From Sediminicola sp963974715 (lineage in GTDB: Bacteria > Bacteroidota > Bacteroidia > Flavobacteriales > Flavobacteriaceae): 64,000 nt of DNA. The notes beneath the pieces were generated by a model that did not search any database, was not told the DNA's origin, and was given only the letters and a program-made list of their open reading frames with translations. Position 1 is the stretch's first letter; the number at the start of each line of letters is the position of its first letter. Of the stretch, positions 1 to 6,569 are shown in pieces. Made by a program: the position numbers and the translations under genes. The stretch is from the NCBI GenBank assembly GCA_963974715.1, contig CAXBDK010000015.1:1-64000 (forward strand), read 5' to 3'.

Positions 1-2
1 GT

Positions 3-1196
3 AAGTCAAAAACCGAATTGTTCATTAGAAAATTTGCGAGAATCTATACGCCTATTGTGGTATTCTTGGCGATTGGATTAACATTTTTGCCCTACTTTTT
101 TGTGGATGATTATGCTTTTAGTGAATGGTTATACAGAGCATTGATATTCTTGGTCATTTCCTGTCCGTGTGCATTGGTTATCTCTATTCCGTTGGGTTAT
201 TTCGGTGGATTGGGAGCAGCTTCAAAAAATGGTATTCTGTTCAAAGGCGCATCGTATTTAGATGAAATGACAAAGGTAAATACCGTAGTTATGGACAAAA
301 CGGGAACCGTGACCAAAGGTGTTTTCAAAATCAAGGAAATAAAAGCAATTGACTGGGAAGAGCCCGAATTTATGAAATACCTAATGGCAATGGAAGAACA
401 ATCCACCCATCCCATTGCCAAGGCAATTATGGAATATAAAGCTGATGGCGAAGATTTTCAAGCTTCCGAAGTAAGGGAAATAGCAGGAAAAGGTTTAAAG
501 GGAACAGTAAACGGCAAAACCGTATTGGTTGGGAATAAACCATTGATGACTTCAAGTAATATCAAAGTTCCATCTGAAACCGACAACATTGTTGAATCCA
601 TCGTAATGGTTTCCATTGAAAACAAATTCGCTGGCTATGTTATCATTGCAGACGAATTGAAAGAAGATGCCCACGAAGCCATCAAACAAATTCGAGAATC
701 TGGAATTTCCAAAATCATAATGCTTTCCGGCGACAAGGATTCCATAACCCAACAAGTGGCAAAAGAAATGGGCGTTGATTGGGCAAAAGGCGGATTGTTG
801 CCAGAAGACAAATTAGCCGAAGTGGAAAAACTGATGGCAGAAACCGACAACAAAGTGGCGTTTATAGGCGATGGCATCAATGATGCACCAGTATTGGCAG
901 CGAGCGATGTTGGTATTGCAATGGGCGGCTTGGGTAGCGATGTGGCCATCGAAACGGCAGATGTTATCATCCAAACAGACCAACCTTCCAAAATAGCAAG
1001 AGCCATCAAAATAGGTCGTTCTACGCGCCGAATTGTTTGGCAAAACATTGGACTGGCATTTGGTGTAAAAGCAGTGGTTTTGGTTTTGGGCGCAGGAGGT
1101 TTGGCGACGATGTGGGAAGCCGTTTTTGCGGATGTTGGTGTAGCTTTGTTGGCTATATTGAATGCCGTTAGGTTGCAGAAGATGAAGTGGAAGTAA
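3..1196 (+). CDS. Zn/Cd-type heavy-metal P-type ATPase, C-terminal part
   Basis: The reading frame is open to the window edge, so this is the C-terminal ~397 residues of a P1B ATPase that pumps divalent metal out across the inner membrane. Seen in order: the transmembrane CPC motif (about 49 codons after position 18), the phosphorylation motif DKTGT (~93-97), the P1B-specific HP motif in STHPIAKA, and the hinge motif GDGINDAP. The last membrane pair carries N..K (NIGLAFGVKA) and DVG, residues that in this family mark Zn/Cd/Pb transporters rather than Cu pumps. The N-terminal metal-binding domain is outside the window. It is metal-resistance cargo of the ICE. Confidence 0.93.
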   Translation, partial: KSKTELFIRKFARIYTPIVVFLAIGLTFLPYFFVDDYAFSEWLYRALIFLVISCPCALVISIPLGYFGGLGAASKNGILFKGASYLDEMTKVNTVVMDKTGTVTKGVFKIKEIKAIDWEEPEFMKYLMAMEEQSTHPIAKAIMEYKADGEDFQASEVREIAGKGLKGTVNGKTVLVGNKPLMTSSNIKVPSETDNIVESIVMVSIENKFAGYVIIADELKEDAHEAIKQIRESGISKIIMLSGDKDSITQQVAKEMGVDWAKGGLLPEDKLAEVEKLMAETDNKVAFIGDGINDAPVLAASDVGIAMGGLGSDVAIETADVIIQTDQPSKIARAIKIGRSTRRIVWQNIGLAFGVKAVVLVLGAGGLATMWEAVFADVGVALLAILNAVRLQKMKWK

Positions 1197-1227
1197 TAGA
1201 CCAAATATCAATCAAATCGGCACTTTG

Positions 1228-1401
1228 ATGTCAGAAAATCGGAGAATAAAGCGTTTTAATAAGCGCAATAAAATTGAGCCCAAAAATAATGATGTTTCTA
1301 ATAGAGATAAAATAATTTGGGTTGGCATTATAATAGTAATTGTTTTGTTAACCCTTTTTTTGTTGTTATTACAATTTTTAAATGCGTTTATATCTATTTA
1401 G
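1228..1401 (+). CDS. Small single-span membrane protein (57 aa)
   Basis: ATG to TAG open frame of 57 codons, 31 bp after the P-type ATPase and on the same strand. The N-terminal ~28 residues are strongly basic and Asn-rich (begins MSENRRIKRFNKRNK), followed by one long hydrophobic helix of about 22 residues (IIWVGIIIVIVLLTLFLLLL) close to the C-terminus. The layout, a charged cytosolic head and a C-terminal anchor, is repeated in the next small ORF. I do not recognise a family. It may be an accessory peptide of the metal pump or an independent small protein. The coherent layout and position support coding, but only modestly. Confidence 0.45.
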   Translation: MSENRRIKRFNKRNKIEPKNNDVSNRDKIIWVGIIIVIVLLTLFLLLLQFLNAFISI

Positions 1402-1445
1402 ATGCAACGATGTTATAAAAGATTATTTAGAAATAACTAAAATGG

Positions 1446-1610
1446 ATGTATCAAAAACAGAGAAATAAAAGAAATAAGAAAGTTGGTAAAGCGAATAATC
1501 AAATCACAAAAAAAGACAAGTTCAATGGAATTCTTGCAATAATTTTTGTGGTAATATCCGCCGTGTTATTGTACTATTTTGTGCTAAAAGGGAATATTCA
1601 TAAACATTAA
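1446..1610 (+). CDS. Small single-span membrane protein (54 aa), similar layout to the preceding one
   Basis: ATG to TAA frame of 54 codons, 44 bp after the first small membrane protein. It begins MYQKQRNKRNKKVGK, a basic Asn/Lys/Arg-rich head of ~26 residues, then one hydrophobic helix (ILAIIFVVISAVLLYYFVL) and a short basic tail ending in KH. Its similarity to the upstream ORF is in composition and topology rather than strong sequence identity. An overlapping upstream ATG at 1442 is in another frame and stops quickly. Function unknown. Confidence 0.42.
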   Translation: MYQKQRNKRNKKVGKANNQITKKDKFNGILAIIFVVISAVLLYYFVLKGNIHKH

Positions 1611-1668
1611 CTGTTGTATAGACTATATTATTCATAATGGTCCGTTCGTAGTGAAACAAAAAAATTTA

Positions 1669-2718
1669 TTACTCTCGATTACGAATACGCTCGTCCCTAA
1701 CTTCAGCATAATAGCCCGACATTTTATAAGATTTGGCGTGCTGTGTTTGCTTAACAAAGGATAGGGTCAGTTTAATCATATAAGGCGTTTGATGATGTTG
1801 TACAATCACAGATTCAGTATCATATTCATTTTGTATGGGGTCAAAATGTTTTACTTCCAGTTTCTTTTGTTCTTCATAAATATTCGATTTTTTGACCCAT
1901 TGTTCCAGCTGAAAATCAGTTACATTATCCGTAGAATAGATAGATTTATTAGCATACAAACAAGTTAAAATATTTAAATACTCTATATCTTTTTCATTCA
2001 TTGGAATGTCACTGAATTGTTTTTTGTTTCCAATTTTGTAGACTTTTGGGTCATACATTATTAGCAATAAATCTGGCGCTAATGGGTAAAAAATCTGTAA
2101 TCCCTTATTTGCCATTCCATTATGTCCGAAGGGAAATTTTCTTGATTCCAAAAACTGATTATATTTCGAAATAGGATTGTCGCTTGTTATCAATTCATTT
2201 AATGTAGTATTTCGAATTAGCTTGATTTGCATATCCATCATCATAGGTAGACTATTGAGAAGTAAGTCAAGTTTTTTTTCTATTGCATCTTCGTATGCAA
2301 AAAAATGAGTATCATAATCAAAATTCTTAAATTGAGGTTCGAACTTCATTGCCGTTTTCATAATTGTATCTATCATATGATTAAAATCTTCAGCATTCGC
2401 CTTGGTGCGATACGCTTGAAGAAGGACAAATAGCCAAATAAGATAATAATCGTCAGATTTATCCTTTGGCAACACTTTTGTTTGTACCACCCTATTTAAA
2501 ATTAAAGAGCTCTGATTTTCAATAGTCCCAAACCATTCTTCCCATTCCAAATCTTTGCCATAGAAATAATCTTCTTGGGCTTGTCCTTCCAAATCCGCTT
2601 TTTGGATGATTCTGCCAGTCTCTTTCAAATATAGCTTAATCTGTTTCTTGGTATCAATTAAGCTGAAATAGCGTAAATAAAACTTTGGGACATAGTGCTG
2701 TTTTTTCTTATTGGCCAT
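1669..2718 (-). CDS. DUF4238 domain-containing protein
   Basis: The N-terminus MANKKKQHYVPKFYLRYFS is the hallmark of DUF4238 (usual form K-QHYVP-FYL-FS), and the ~349-residue length fits the family. No signal peptide or membrane helix is seen. The rest has the family's mixed alpha/beta character with a conserved TSDNPIS segment around residue 178. Biochemical function is unknown; DUF4238 genes occur sporadically, often on mobile elements. It is transcribed against its neighbours, with its own flanking regions, so it looks like a single-gene cargo insertion. Confidence 0.85.
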   Translation of the reverse strand: MANKKKQHYVPKFYLRYFSLIDTKKQIKLYLKETGRIIQKADLEGQAQEDYFYGKDLEWEEWFGTIENQSSLILNRVVQTKVLPKDKSDDYYLIWLFVLLQAYRTKANAEDFNHMIDTIMKTAMKFEPQFKNFDYDTHFFAYEDAIEKKLDLLLNSLPMMMDMQIKLIRNTTLNELITSDNPISKYNQFLESRKFPFGHNGMANKGLQIFYPLAPDLLLIMYDPKVYKIGNKKQFSDIPMNEKDIEYLNILTCLYANKSIYSTDNVTDFQLEQWVKKSNIYEEQKKLEVKHFDPIQNEYDTESVIVQHHQTPYMIKLTLSFVKQTQHAKSYKMSGYYAEVRDERIRNRE

Positions 2719-2816
2719 TACGAAAAATTTATTTATGCTGTAAAAATATGAATGACATATTTTAAGAAAAACAAAAAGCTAATTCATTTTATAGATTTTG
2801 CTTACATAAGCCATTG

Positions 2817-2893
2817 CAGCCCATTCCCCTGCTTTCCGCAAAAAGCTACATTCCGGAAAAAGAGCTTCACTACAAAGGTCTTGGACACAACTA
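2817..2893. repeat. Imperfect direct repeat, copy 1 of 2
   Basis: A 77-bp unit beginning CAGCCCATTCCCC and ending TTGGACACAACTA. It matches 3036-3111 with about a dozen mismatches and one indel. Inside the unit, short motifs ATTCC and AGCTTC recur. Confidence 0.75.
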
Positions 2894-3035
2894 CAAAGCT
2901 TCCGATTTCCATTCCACTTGTCCGCCAATTCCCGAAAAAAATCGGGAAACGGTCAAACTCCATTCCCAATCTCCAACTTTGAAGTTAAGTCCGCTTAAAT
3001 CCTACTCAAAGATAAGTACAGTTTCATAACCGTTC

Positions 3036-3111
3036 AGCACATTCCCCTACATTCCGCGAAAAGCTGCATTCCGTGAAAAGAGCTTCCCTACATAAGTCTT
3101 GGACACACCTA
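3036..3111. repeat. Imperfect direct repeat, copy 2 of 2
   Basis: Begins CAGCACATTCCCC and ends TTGGACACACCTA, aligned end to end with copy 1 at 2817-2893. The spacing between copy starts is 219 bp. Confidence 0.75.
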
Positions 3112-3235
3112 TTGTTTTGCTTCTTTCATTCCGTTAACCCGAACCGCTGCGCTGGTTTGGGACACTTTATTCCGTTACAAAAAATAGGTAAGTCCGCCAA
3201 AAAGAGCGGAAAGCCATCGGCTCGATTTTCTTAAC

Positions 3236-3279
3236 AGGATTTTCGGCGAAGTCTTCTTGAGCCTTCACTCGAAAATCCT
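3236..3279. repeat. 10-bp perfect inverted repeat (hairpin)
   Basis: Arms AGGATTTTCG (3236-3245) and CGAAAATCCT (3270-3279) around a 24-nt loop. No T-run follows, so it is not an ordinary terminator. Confidence 0.55.
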
Positions 3280-3338
3280 TAAAAACCGAACCGCCGTCTT
3301 GCAGATTTTAAGGGGTTTATAATGGATAAAGCCTTTGT

Positions 3339-3362
3339 TGTTTTTCGGGTCGTCGAAAAACA
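3339..3362. repeat. 9-bp perfect inverted repeat (hairpin)
   Basis: Arms TGTTTTTCG (3339-3347) and CGAAAAACA (3354-3362) with the 6-nt loop GGTCGT. The arm core TTTTCG/CGAAAA is shared with the hairpin at 3236-3279, suggesting a common origin or a repeated binding site. Confidence 0.55.
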
Positions 3363-3464
3363 GGCACGACATAACCAATTCTAAATTAAACCCAACTGCT
3401 CACCTCGCTTAACTTCCCGTACGCTCGGGTCGCAACTGGATTTAAAAGAATTGCTAATGCCCTT

Positions 3465-3644
3465 ATGGAACTTGTCAAGACTATACAAGTTTTAGTGAAA
3501 AATAAGGTTTCTACTTCCTTGAAATTCCAAGGAATTTACTACGTCGCAAACACACCTGATTTTATCCCAAAAAGTCTGGACAAAACCCACTCTATCCATT
3601 GTGCGGTGCACAGAAGAAAAGAACAAACACCCCTTAAAATTTAA
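3465..3644 (+). CDS. Possible small protein (59 aa) upstream of ssb
   Basis: ATG at 3465 begins MELVKTIQVLVKNK and the frame ends at TAA 3642-3644, 48 bp before ssb. The composition looks protein-like (amphipathic start, then Tyr/Val/Asn-rich middle, basic end RRKEQ). The frame is open upstream to about 3390 without another ATG, so the start is uncertain. I recognise no family. A small hairpin (TTCCTTG/CAAGGAA, 3515-3534) lies inside it, and the surroundings are non-coding in style, so it may be chance. Confidence 0.3.
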   Translation: MELVKTIQVLVKNKVSTSLKFQGIYYVANTPDFIPKSLDKTHSIHCAVHRRKEQTPLKI

Positions 3645-3692
3645 TCTGTTTTAAATCAATAGGGGAAATATAAATCACTTAAATATTTTATT

Positions 3693-4037
3693 ATGAGTAC
3701 TATTAAAAATCACGTACAGTTAATTGGAAACGTTGGACAAGAACCAACCATTACGAACCTTGAAAGCGGAAAGAAAGTAGCCCGTTTTTCAATCGCAACA
3801 AACGAGTATTACAAAGATGCAAAAGGCGAAAAGCAAACGGACATCAATTGGCACACCGTAGTTGCTTGGGGCAAGACTGCCGAAATTGTAGAAAAATTTG
3901 TAGGTAAAGGCAAAGAAGTAGGAATAACAGGAAAGTTAAAAACAAGAACCTACACCACAGACGACGGAAACCAACGCTATGTAACGGAAGTTGTAGCCGA
4001 TGAAATCCTTTTGTTAGGAAGTAAAAACGACAAGTAA
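3693..4037 (+). CDS. ssb: Single-stranded DNA-binding protein (ICE copy)
   Basis: A 114-residue OB-fold SSB: start MSTIKNHVQLIGNVGQEP, then the core motifs VARFSIATNE, INWHTVVAWG (the aromatic ssDNA-contact strand) and VGITGKLKTRTY. It protects single-stranded DNA during ICE transfer or replication. It is shorter than chromosomal SSBs and lacks the acidic DDDIPF-type tail, so it probably does not recruit the usual SSB partners. A strong terminator follows at once, so it is transcribed separately from the genes to its right. Confidence 0.95.
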   Translation: MSTIKNHVQLIGNVGQEPTITNLESGKKVARFSIATNEYYKDAKGEKQTDINWHTVVAWGKTAEIVEKFVGKGKEVGITGKLKTRTYTTDDGNQRYVTEVVADEILLLGSKNDK

Positions 4038-4046
4038 TCTAAAAAT

Positions 4047-4085
4047 AAAGAGGGCGTTCCTCTCGAAAGTTGCGCCCTCTTTTTC
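4047..4085 (+). terminator. Rho-independent terminator of ssb
   Basis: Perfect 10-bp stem AAAGAGGGCG / CGCCCTCTTT (4047-4056, 4073-4082) with a 16-nt loop and the T-run TTTTC, starting 10 bp after the ssb stop. Confidence 0.85.
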
Positions 4086-4105
4086 ATTATTCACACATTA
4101 AATAT

Positions 4106-4492
4106 ATGACAATGAAAGCACAAGTTAACGAAATAAAAGAGCGATTGCAATATTTTAGTGGAACAGAAATGTTCTACCAAATCCCATTATTAAGAACCCG
4201 ATTTACTGACGGATTGAAATATTTATCCGAAGTTGCTGAATGTTTTTGGCTCATTACCGATACATCCGTAATCGCAAAAAGTCTGATGAACCGAAGCGAA
4301 TTTGTAACCATAGACTTTAAAAGATTGTCCGAAGAAAAACAAGATTTTACAGGCTACGAAGCCGAAATTATTTACACCGATGGCAACGATACTATTTTAG
4401 AAAAACACGGCTATCGTGTAACCGATTTTCCATTGGATGAACTGCGGTTATTTTTTGTGAATGATACGCTGATGTTACCTAGCGAATATTAA
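4106..4492 (+). CDS. DUF6876 family protein
   Basis: Start is placed at ATG 4106 (or 4112, MKAQVNEIK), because an in-frame ATG at 4070 would lie inside the ssb terminator. The 128-residue protein has the DUF6876 pattern: an early FSGTEMFYQIPLLRTRFTDG segment, then LKYLSEVAECFWLITD and a C-terminal LRLFFVNDTLMLPSEY. Such small soluble proteins are frequent in Bacteroidota conjugative elements between ssb and mob genes; function unknown. Confidence 0.75.
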   Translation: MTMKAQVNEIKERLQYFSGTEMFYQIPLLRTRFTDGLKYLSEVAECFWLITDTSVIAKSLMNRSEFVTIDFKRLSEEKQDFTGYEAEIIYTDGNDTILEKHGYRVTDFPLDELRLFFVNDTLMLPSEY

Positions 4493-4503
4493 ATTTTCAA
4501 ATT

Positions 4504-4701
4504 ATGATTTACATTAAATTTCAAGATTTGAGCGAGGAAAAACAAGAGGAACTTTTACAAGTTTCTAGGGAACACGTTACACATCTTTTTGGGGAATCCA
4601 TAAAAAAGTATGTAGAAGAAACTGGGGCAGATTATGAAAAATTGATAGATGAAGAAATGATTAAAAACCTATACTCATACAGTTATGTTTTCAATATCTG
4701 A
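4504..4701 (+). CDS. Small hypothetical ICE protein (65 aa)
   Basis: A 65-residue acidic protein beginning MIYIKFQDLSEEKQEELL, 11 bp after the DUF6876 gene and followed by a terminator, so the two form a small operon. It is predicted mostly helical, with no membrane segment. It shares the phrase LSEEKQ with its upstream neighbour. Family not recognised. Confidence 0.6.
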   Translation: MIYIKFQDLSEEKQEELLQVSREHVTHLFGESIKKYVEETGADYEKLIDEEMIKNLYSYSYVFNI

Positions 4702-4720
4702 AACTTTAAAGTTTTATTTA

Positions 4721-4752
4721 AAACACCTCTGAATTTTCAGGGGTGTTTTTAT
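4721..4752 (+). terminator. Rho-independent terminator
   Basis: Stem AAACACCTCTGA / TCAGGGGTGTTT (one G-T pair), small loop, then TTTT; 20 bp after the stop at 4701. Confidence 0.85.
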
Positions 4753-4952
4753 ATGTAATCAATACCAAGTCAATAAAAATACGTATCTTTATTTCGCTGA
4801 AATTCAGCATACAAATTTAAGTAAGGTTATCCACTTTTCGACTTTCGCCGATAACCGTACACATCGAAAAATAACATATCGGAAAATCATTTTCCTAAAA
4901 TGGCAATCAGCTTTTTGAGCTGGATTGTATGGATTTTTGTTCGCCTGTGGCG

Positions 4953-5011
4953 AACGAAAAGGAATAGCAAGAGGGTAACACGCTGCGCGATGTTTCGGAT
5001 TCCTTTTCGTT
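4953..5011. repeat. 13-bp perfect inverted repeat within candidate oriT
   Basis: AACGAAAAGGAAT (4953-4965) and ATTCCTTTTCGTT (4999-5011) separated by 33 nt, overlapping by three bases a 7-bp hairpin at 4939-4955. Confidence 0.7.
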
Positions 5012-5068
5012 TTCAAATAGCTGATTATCAGCGATTTGAATATATTTTAATTTCCTGACAATCAGAGA

Positions 5069-5122
5069 TTTGCGACAAATGGGCTGTAAATGCCCATTTT
5101 TAGGGAAGATTTTGCGACAAAT
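5069..5122. repeat. 12-bp direct repeat pair before the mobilization gene
   Basis: TTTGCGACAAAT occurs exactly at 5069-5080 and 5111-5122, 42 bp apart, ending 10 bp before the ATG of the BfmA/BtgA-like gene. It could be a binding site for that protein (transfer or autoregulation). Confidence 0.6.
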
Positions 5123-5131
5123 CGGCGAAAC

Positions 5132-5512
5132 ATGGACTCATTTATTGGAATTAGATTTAAAAAGGAAACTGCAAAACGTTTCCAGACTTTCTCACGCACT
5201 TACTTCAAATCGCACACCGAGGCAATGGCTACGATGCTCGATTTTTTCTTCTATAACGAAATTTCGCCAAAGGAAAAATTAGGTCCGACAGGGCGAACTA
5301 TCGAAGCAAAACTTCTCAAAAGAATCAATGCCGTAATTGCTATTATGCGAGACGTGGAAAAGACACAGACCAAACCTACGGTGGCGATGATTCAATCACT
5401 TTTTGAAACAGAAGAACCCACCAAGAAACCCCTAATAGTTGAAAAGAAATATGCCGAAGAAAAGAAGGAAGTACGCTTTCGCGAAAAGAAAAACCAAAGC
5501 AACCAACTCTAA
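5132..5512 (+). CDS. BfmA/BtgA family mobilization protein
   Basis: Start at ATG 5132 (MDSFIGIRFKKETAKRF); an upstream in-frame ATG at 5090 lies within the repeat region. The 126-residue protein matches the BfmA/BtgA accessory mobilization family: a short N-terminal ribbon-helix-helix-like segment (FIGIRFKKETAKRFQTFS) that should bind oriT, then the conserved MLDFFFYNEISP and a helix LLKRINAVIAIMRDVEKTQTKP, with a highly charged tail. In known elements it cooperates with the relaxase encoded next. It ends 11 bp before the relaxase gene. Confidence 0.85.
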   Translation: MDSFIGIRFKKETAKRFQTFSRTYFKSHTEAMATMLDFFFYNEISPKEKLGPTGRTIEAKLLKRINAVIAIMRDVEKTQTKPTVAMIQSLFETEEPTKKPLIVEKKYAEEKKEVRFREKKNQSNQL

Positions 5513-5523
5513 ATATTTGAACT

Positions 5524-6564
5524 ATGTACATCACAATAACACCCCAAAAATTAGGTGGCGCTTACAGTCAAAGTTCAGCGGATTTTGTAGGCTATTTAGA
5601 GAAAGAAAATCAAGGGTTGGAACAACAAGATGTAGAACATTTTTTTAACCAATATGGCGATGAAATTACCGCTGAAGAAGTGGTCAAAGAAATTGATGGA
5701 AACACCGCAAAATTGAAAAAGAAAGAACCTAAGTTTTATTCGATTACGGTCAGCCCGTCAAAGTACGAATTACGAAAACTTCAGAATAATAGCCAAGATT
5801 TAAAAACCTACACGCGTGAGCTGATGAAGGATTATGTCACCAGCTTCAATCGGGAAATCAATGGACGACCGATTACGATAGACGACATAAAATACTACGC
5901 CAAAATTGAGCATCAAAGAACTTTCAAGGGGACGGACTTTCAGATAAAAGAGAACCAACCTTTCGCCACAAAAATACTTCAGCTCAAAACGGATATTCGA
6001 AATATTCAAGATGGACGAGCAGAAGGGAATATCAAGAAAATGGAAAAGGAAATTGCCAAACTGGAACGCCAAGCGCCACATCAATCCCGAGGCGTCGGGA
6101 GAAAACGGATTGTCCAGGGAATGCCAAAAGATGGAAACCAAAGTCATATCCATATTATCGTAAGCAGAAAAGACGCTTCAAATTCTATAAGCCTTTCCCC
6201 AGGAAGTAAGCATAAAGCTTCGGAAGTTGAGATGCACGGTAAAAAGGTAAAGCGAGGTTTTGATAGAGATACCTTTTTCGCGAAAGCGGAAAAAACCTTC
6301 GACAAGACTTTTGGATATAACCGCAATTTTGCCGAGACCTATAAGGCACGAAAAGATTTTGTAAAAAATCCTAATCTCTATTTTGCCGCCTTGATGAAAC
6401 TACCGGCAAACGAAAAGGCATTGGCGTTTAAAATGATGGCGAAAACGGGATTGCCTGTAGTACCCAGTATTCCTGTAAGTCAGGCACAAATCGCGCTTCG
6501 GGTTTTCAAACGCTTACGGCGTGGTGCGGAAATAGCAATTAAATCAAGTTCCATCGGAATATAA
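5524..6564 (+). CDS. mobB: MobB-type relaxase (DUF5712)
   Basis: A 346-residue relaxase that nicks one strand at oriT and pilots it to the recipient. It begins MYITITPQK, the conserved N-terminus of the DUF5712/MobB relaxases, and has the metal-binding histidine motif HIH at residues 208-210 inside SHIHIIVSRKD. Tyr24 (FVGYLEKEN) and Tyr72 are candidate nicking tyrosines. A charged helical insert (residues ~155-185) precedes the His motif. It sits between the accessory protein and the coupling ATPase (5-bp gap), as expected for one mob operon. Confidence 0.9.
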   Translation: MYITITPQKLGGAYSQSSADFVGYLEKENQGLEQQDVEHFFNQYGDEITAEEVVKEIDGNTAKLKKKEPKFYSITVSPSKYELRKLQNNSQDLKTYTRELMKDYVTSFNREINGRPITIDDIKYYAKIEHQRTFKGTDFQIKENQPFATKILQLKTDIRNIQDGRAEGNIKKMEKEIAKLERQAPHQSRGVGRKRIVQGMPKDGNQSHIHIIVSRKDASNSISLSPGSKHKASEVEMHGKKVKRGFDRDTFFAKAEKTFDKTFGYNRNFAETYKARKDFVKNPNLYFAALMKLPANEKALAFKMMAKTGLPVVPSIPVSQAQIALRVFKRLRRGAEIAIKSSSIGI

Positions 6565-6569
6565 GTAGT

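Larger units (their letters stand above)
2719..3692. other. Long, mostly non-coding stretch with repeats and hairpins before ssb
   Basis: About 970 bp between the DUF4238 gene and ssb. Open frames starting near 2752 and 2814 have low-complexity translations, cross the repeat units and overlap each other, so I do not call them. The stretch holds an imperfect ~77-bp direct repeat (2817-2893 and 3036-3111), a hairpin near 2928-2949 (TTCCCGA/TCGGGAA), inverted repeats at 3236-3279 and 3339-3362, and one possible small gene at 3465-3644. The final ~50 bp before ssb should hold its promoter. The region could be an origin, a structured RNA or decayed sequence. Confidence 0.6.
4753..5131. other. Candidate origin of transfer (oriT) region
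   Basis: About 380 bp without a credible gene, directly upstream of the mobilization genes, the usual place for oriT. It contains a 7-bp hairpin GTTCGCC/GGCGAAC (4939-4955), a 13-bp perfect inverted repeat AACGAAAAGGAAT/ATTCCTTTTCGTT (4953-4965, 4999-5011), the palindrome CTGATTATCAG (5021-5031), a near-repeat ATCAGCGATTTG/ATCAGAGATTTG (5027-5038, 5061-5072) and an exact direct repeat TTTGCGACAAAT (5069-5080, 5111-5122). Such clusters are typical of relaxosome binding sites. The role is inferred from structure and position; the nic site is not identified. Confidence 0.55.

Noticed and set aside
635..1211. Long minus-strand frames antisense to the P-type ATPase
   Set aside because: Mirror frames of a well-supported coding gene.
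2752..3029. Two overlapping plus-strand open frames (76 and 71 codons)
   Set aside because: They overlap each other in different frames, run over a repeat unit and have low-complexity translations; better explained as non-coding sequence.
4804..5016. Minus-strand 70-codon frame
   Set aside because: It lies across the candidate oriT hairpins and has no protein-like pattern.
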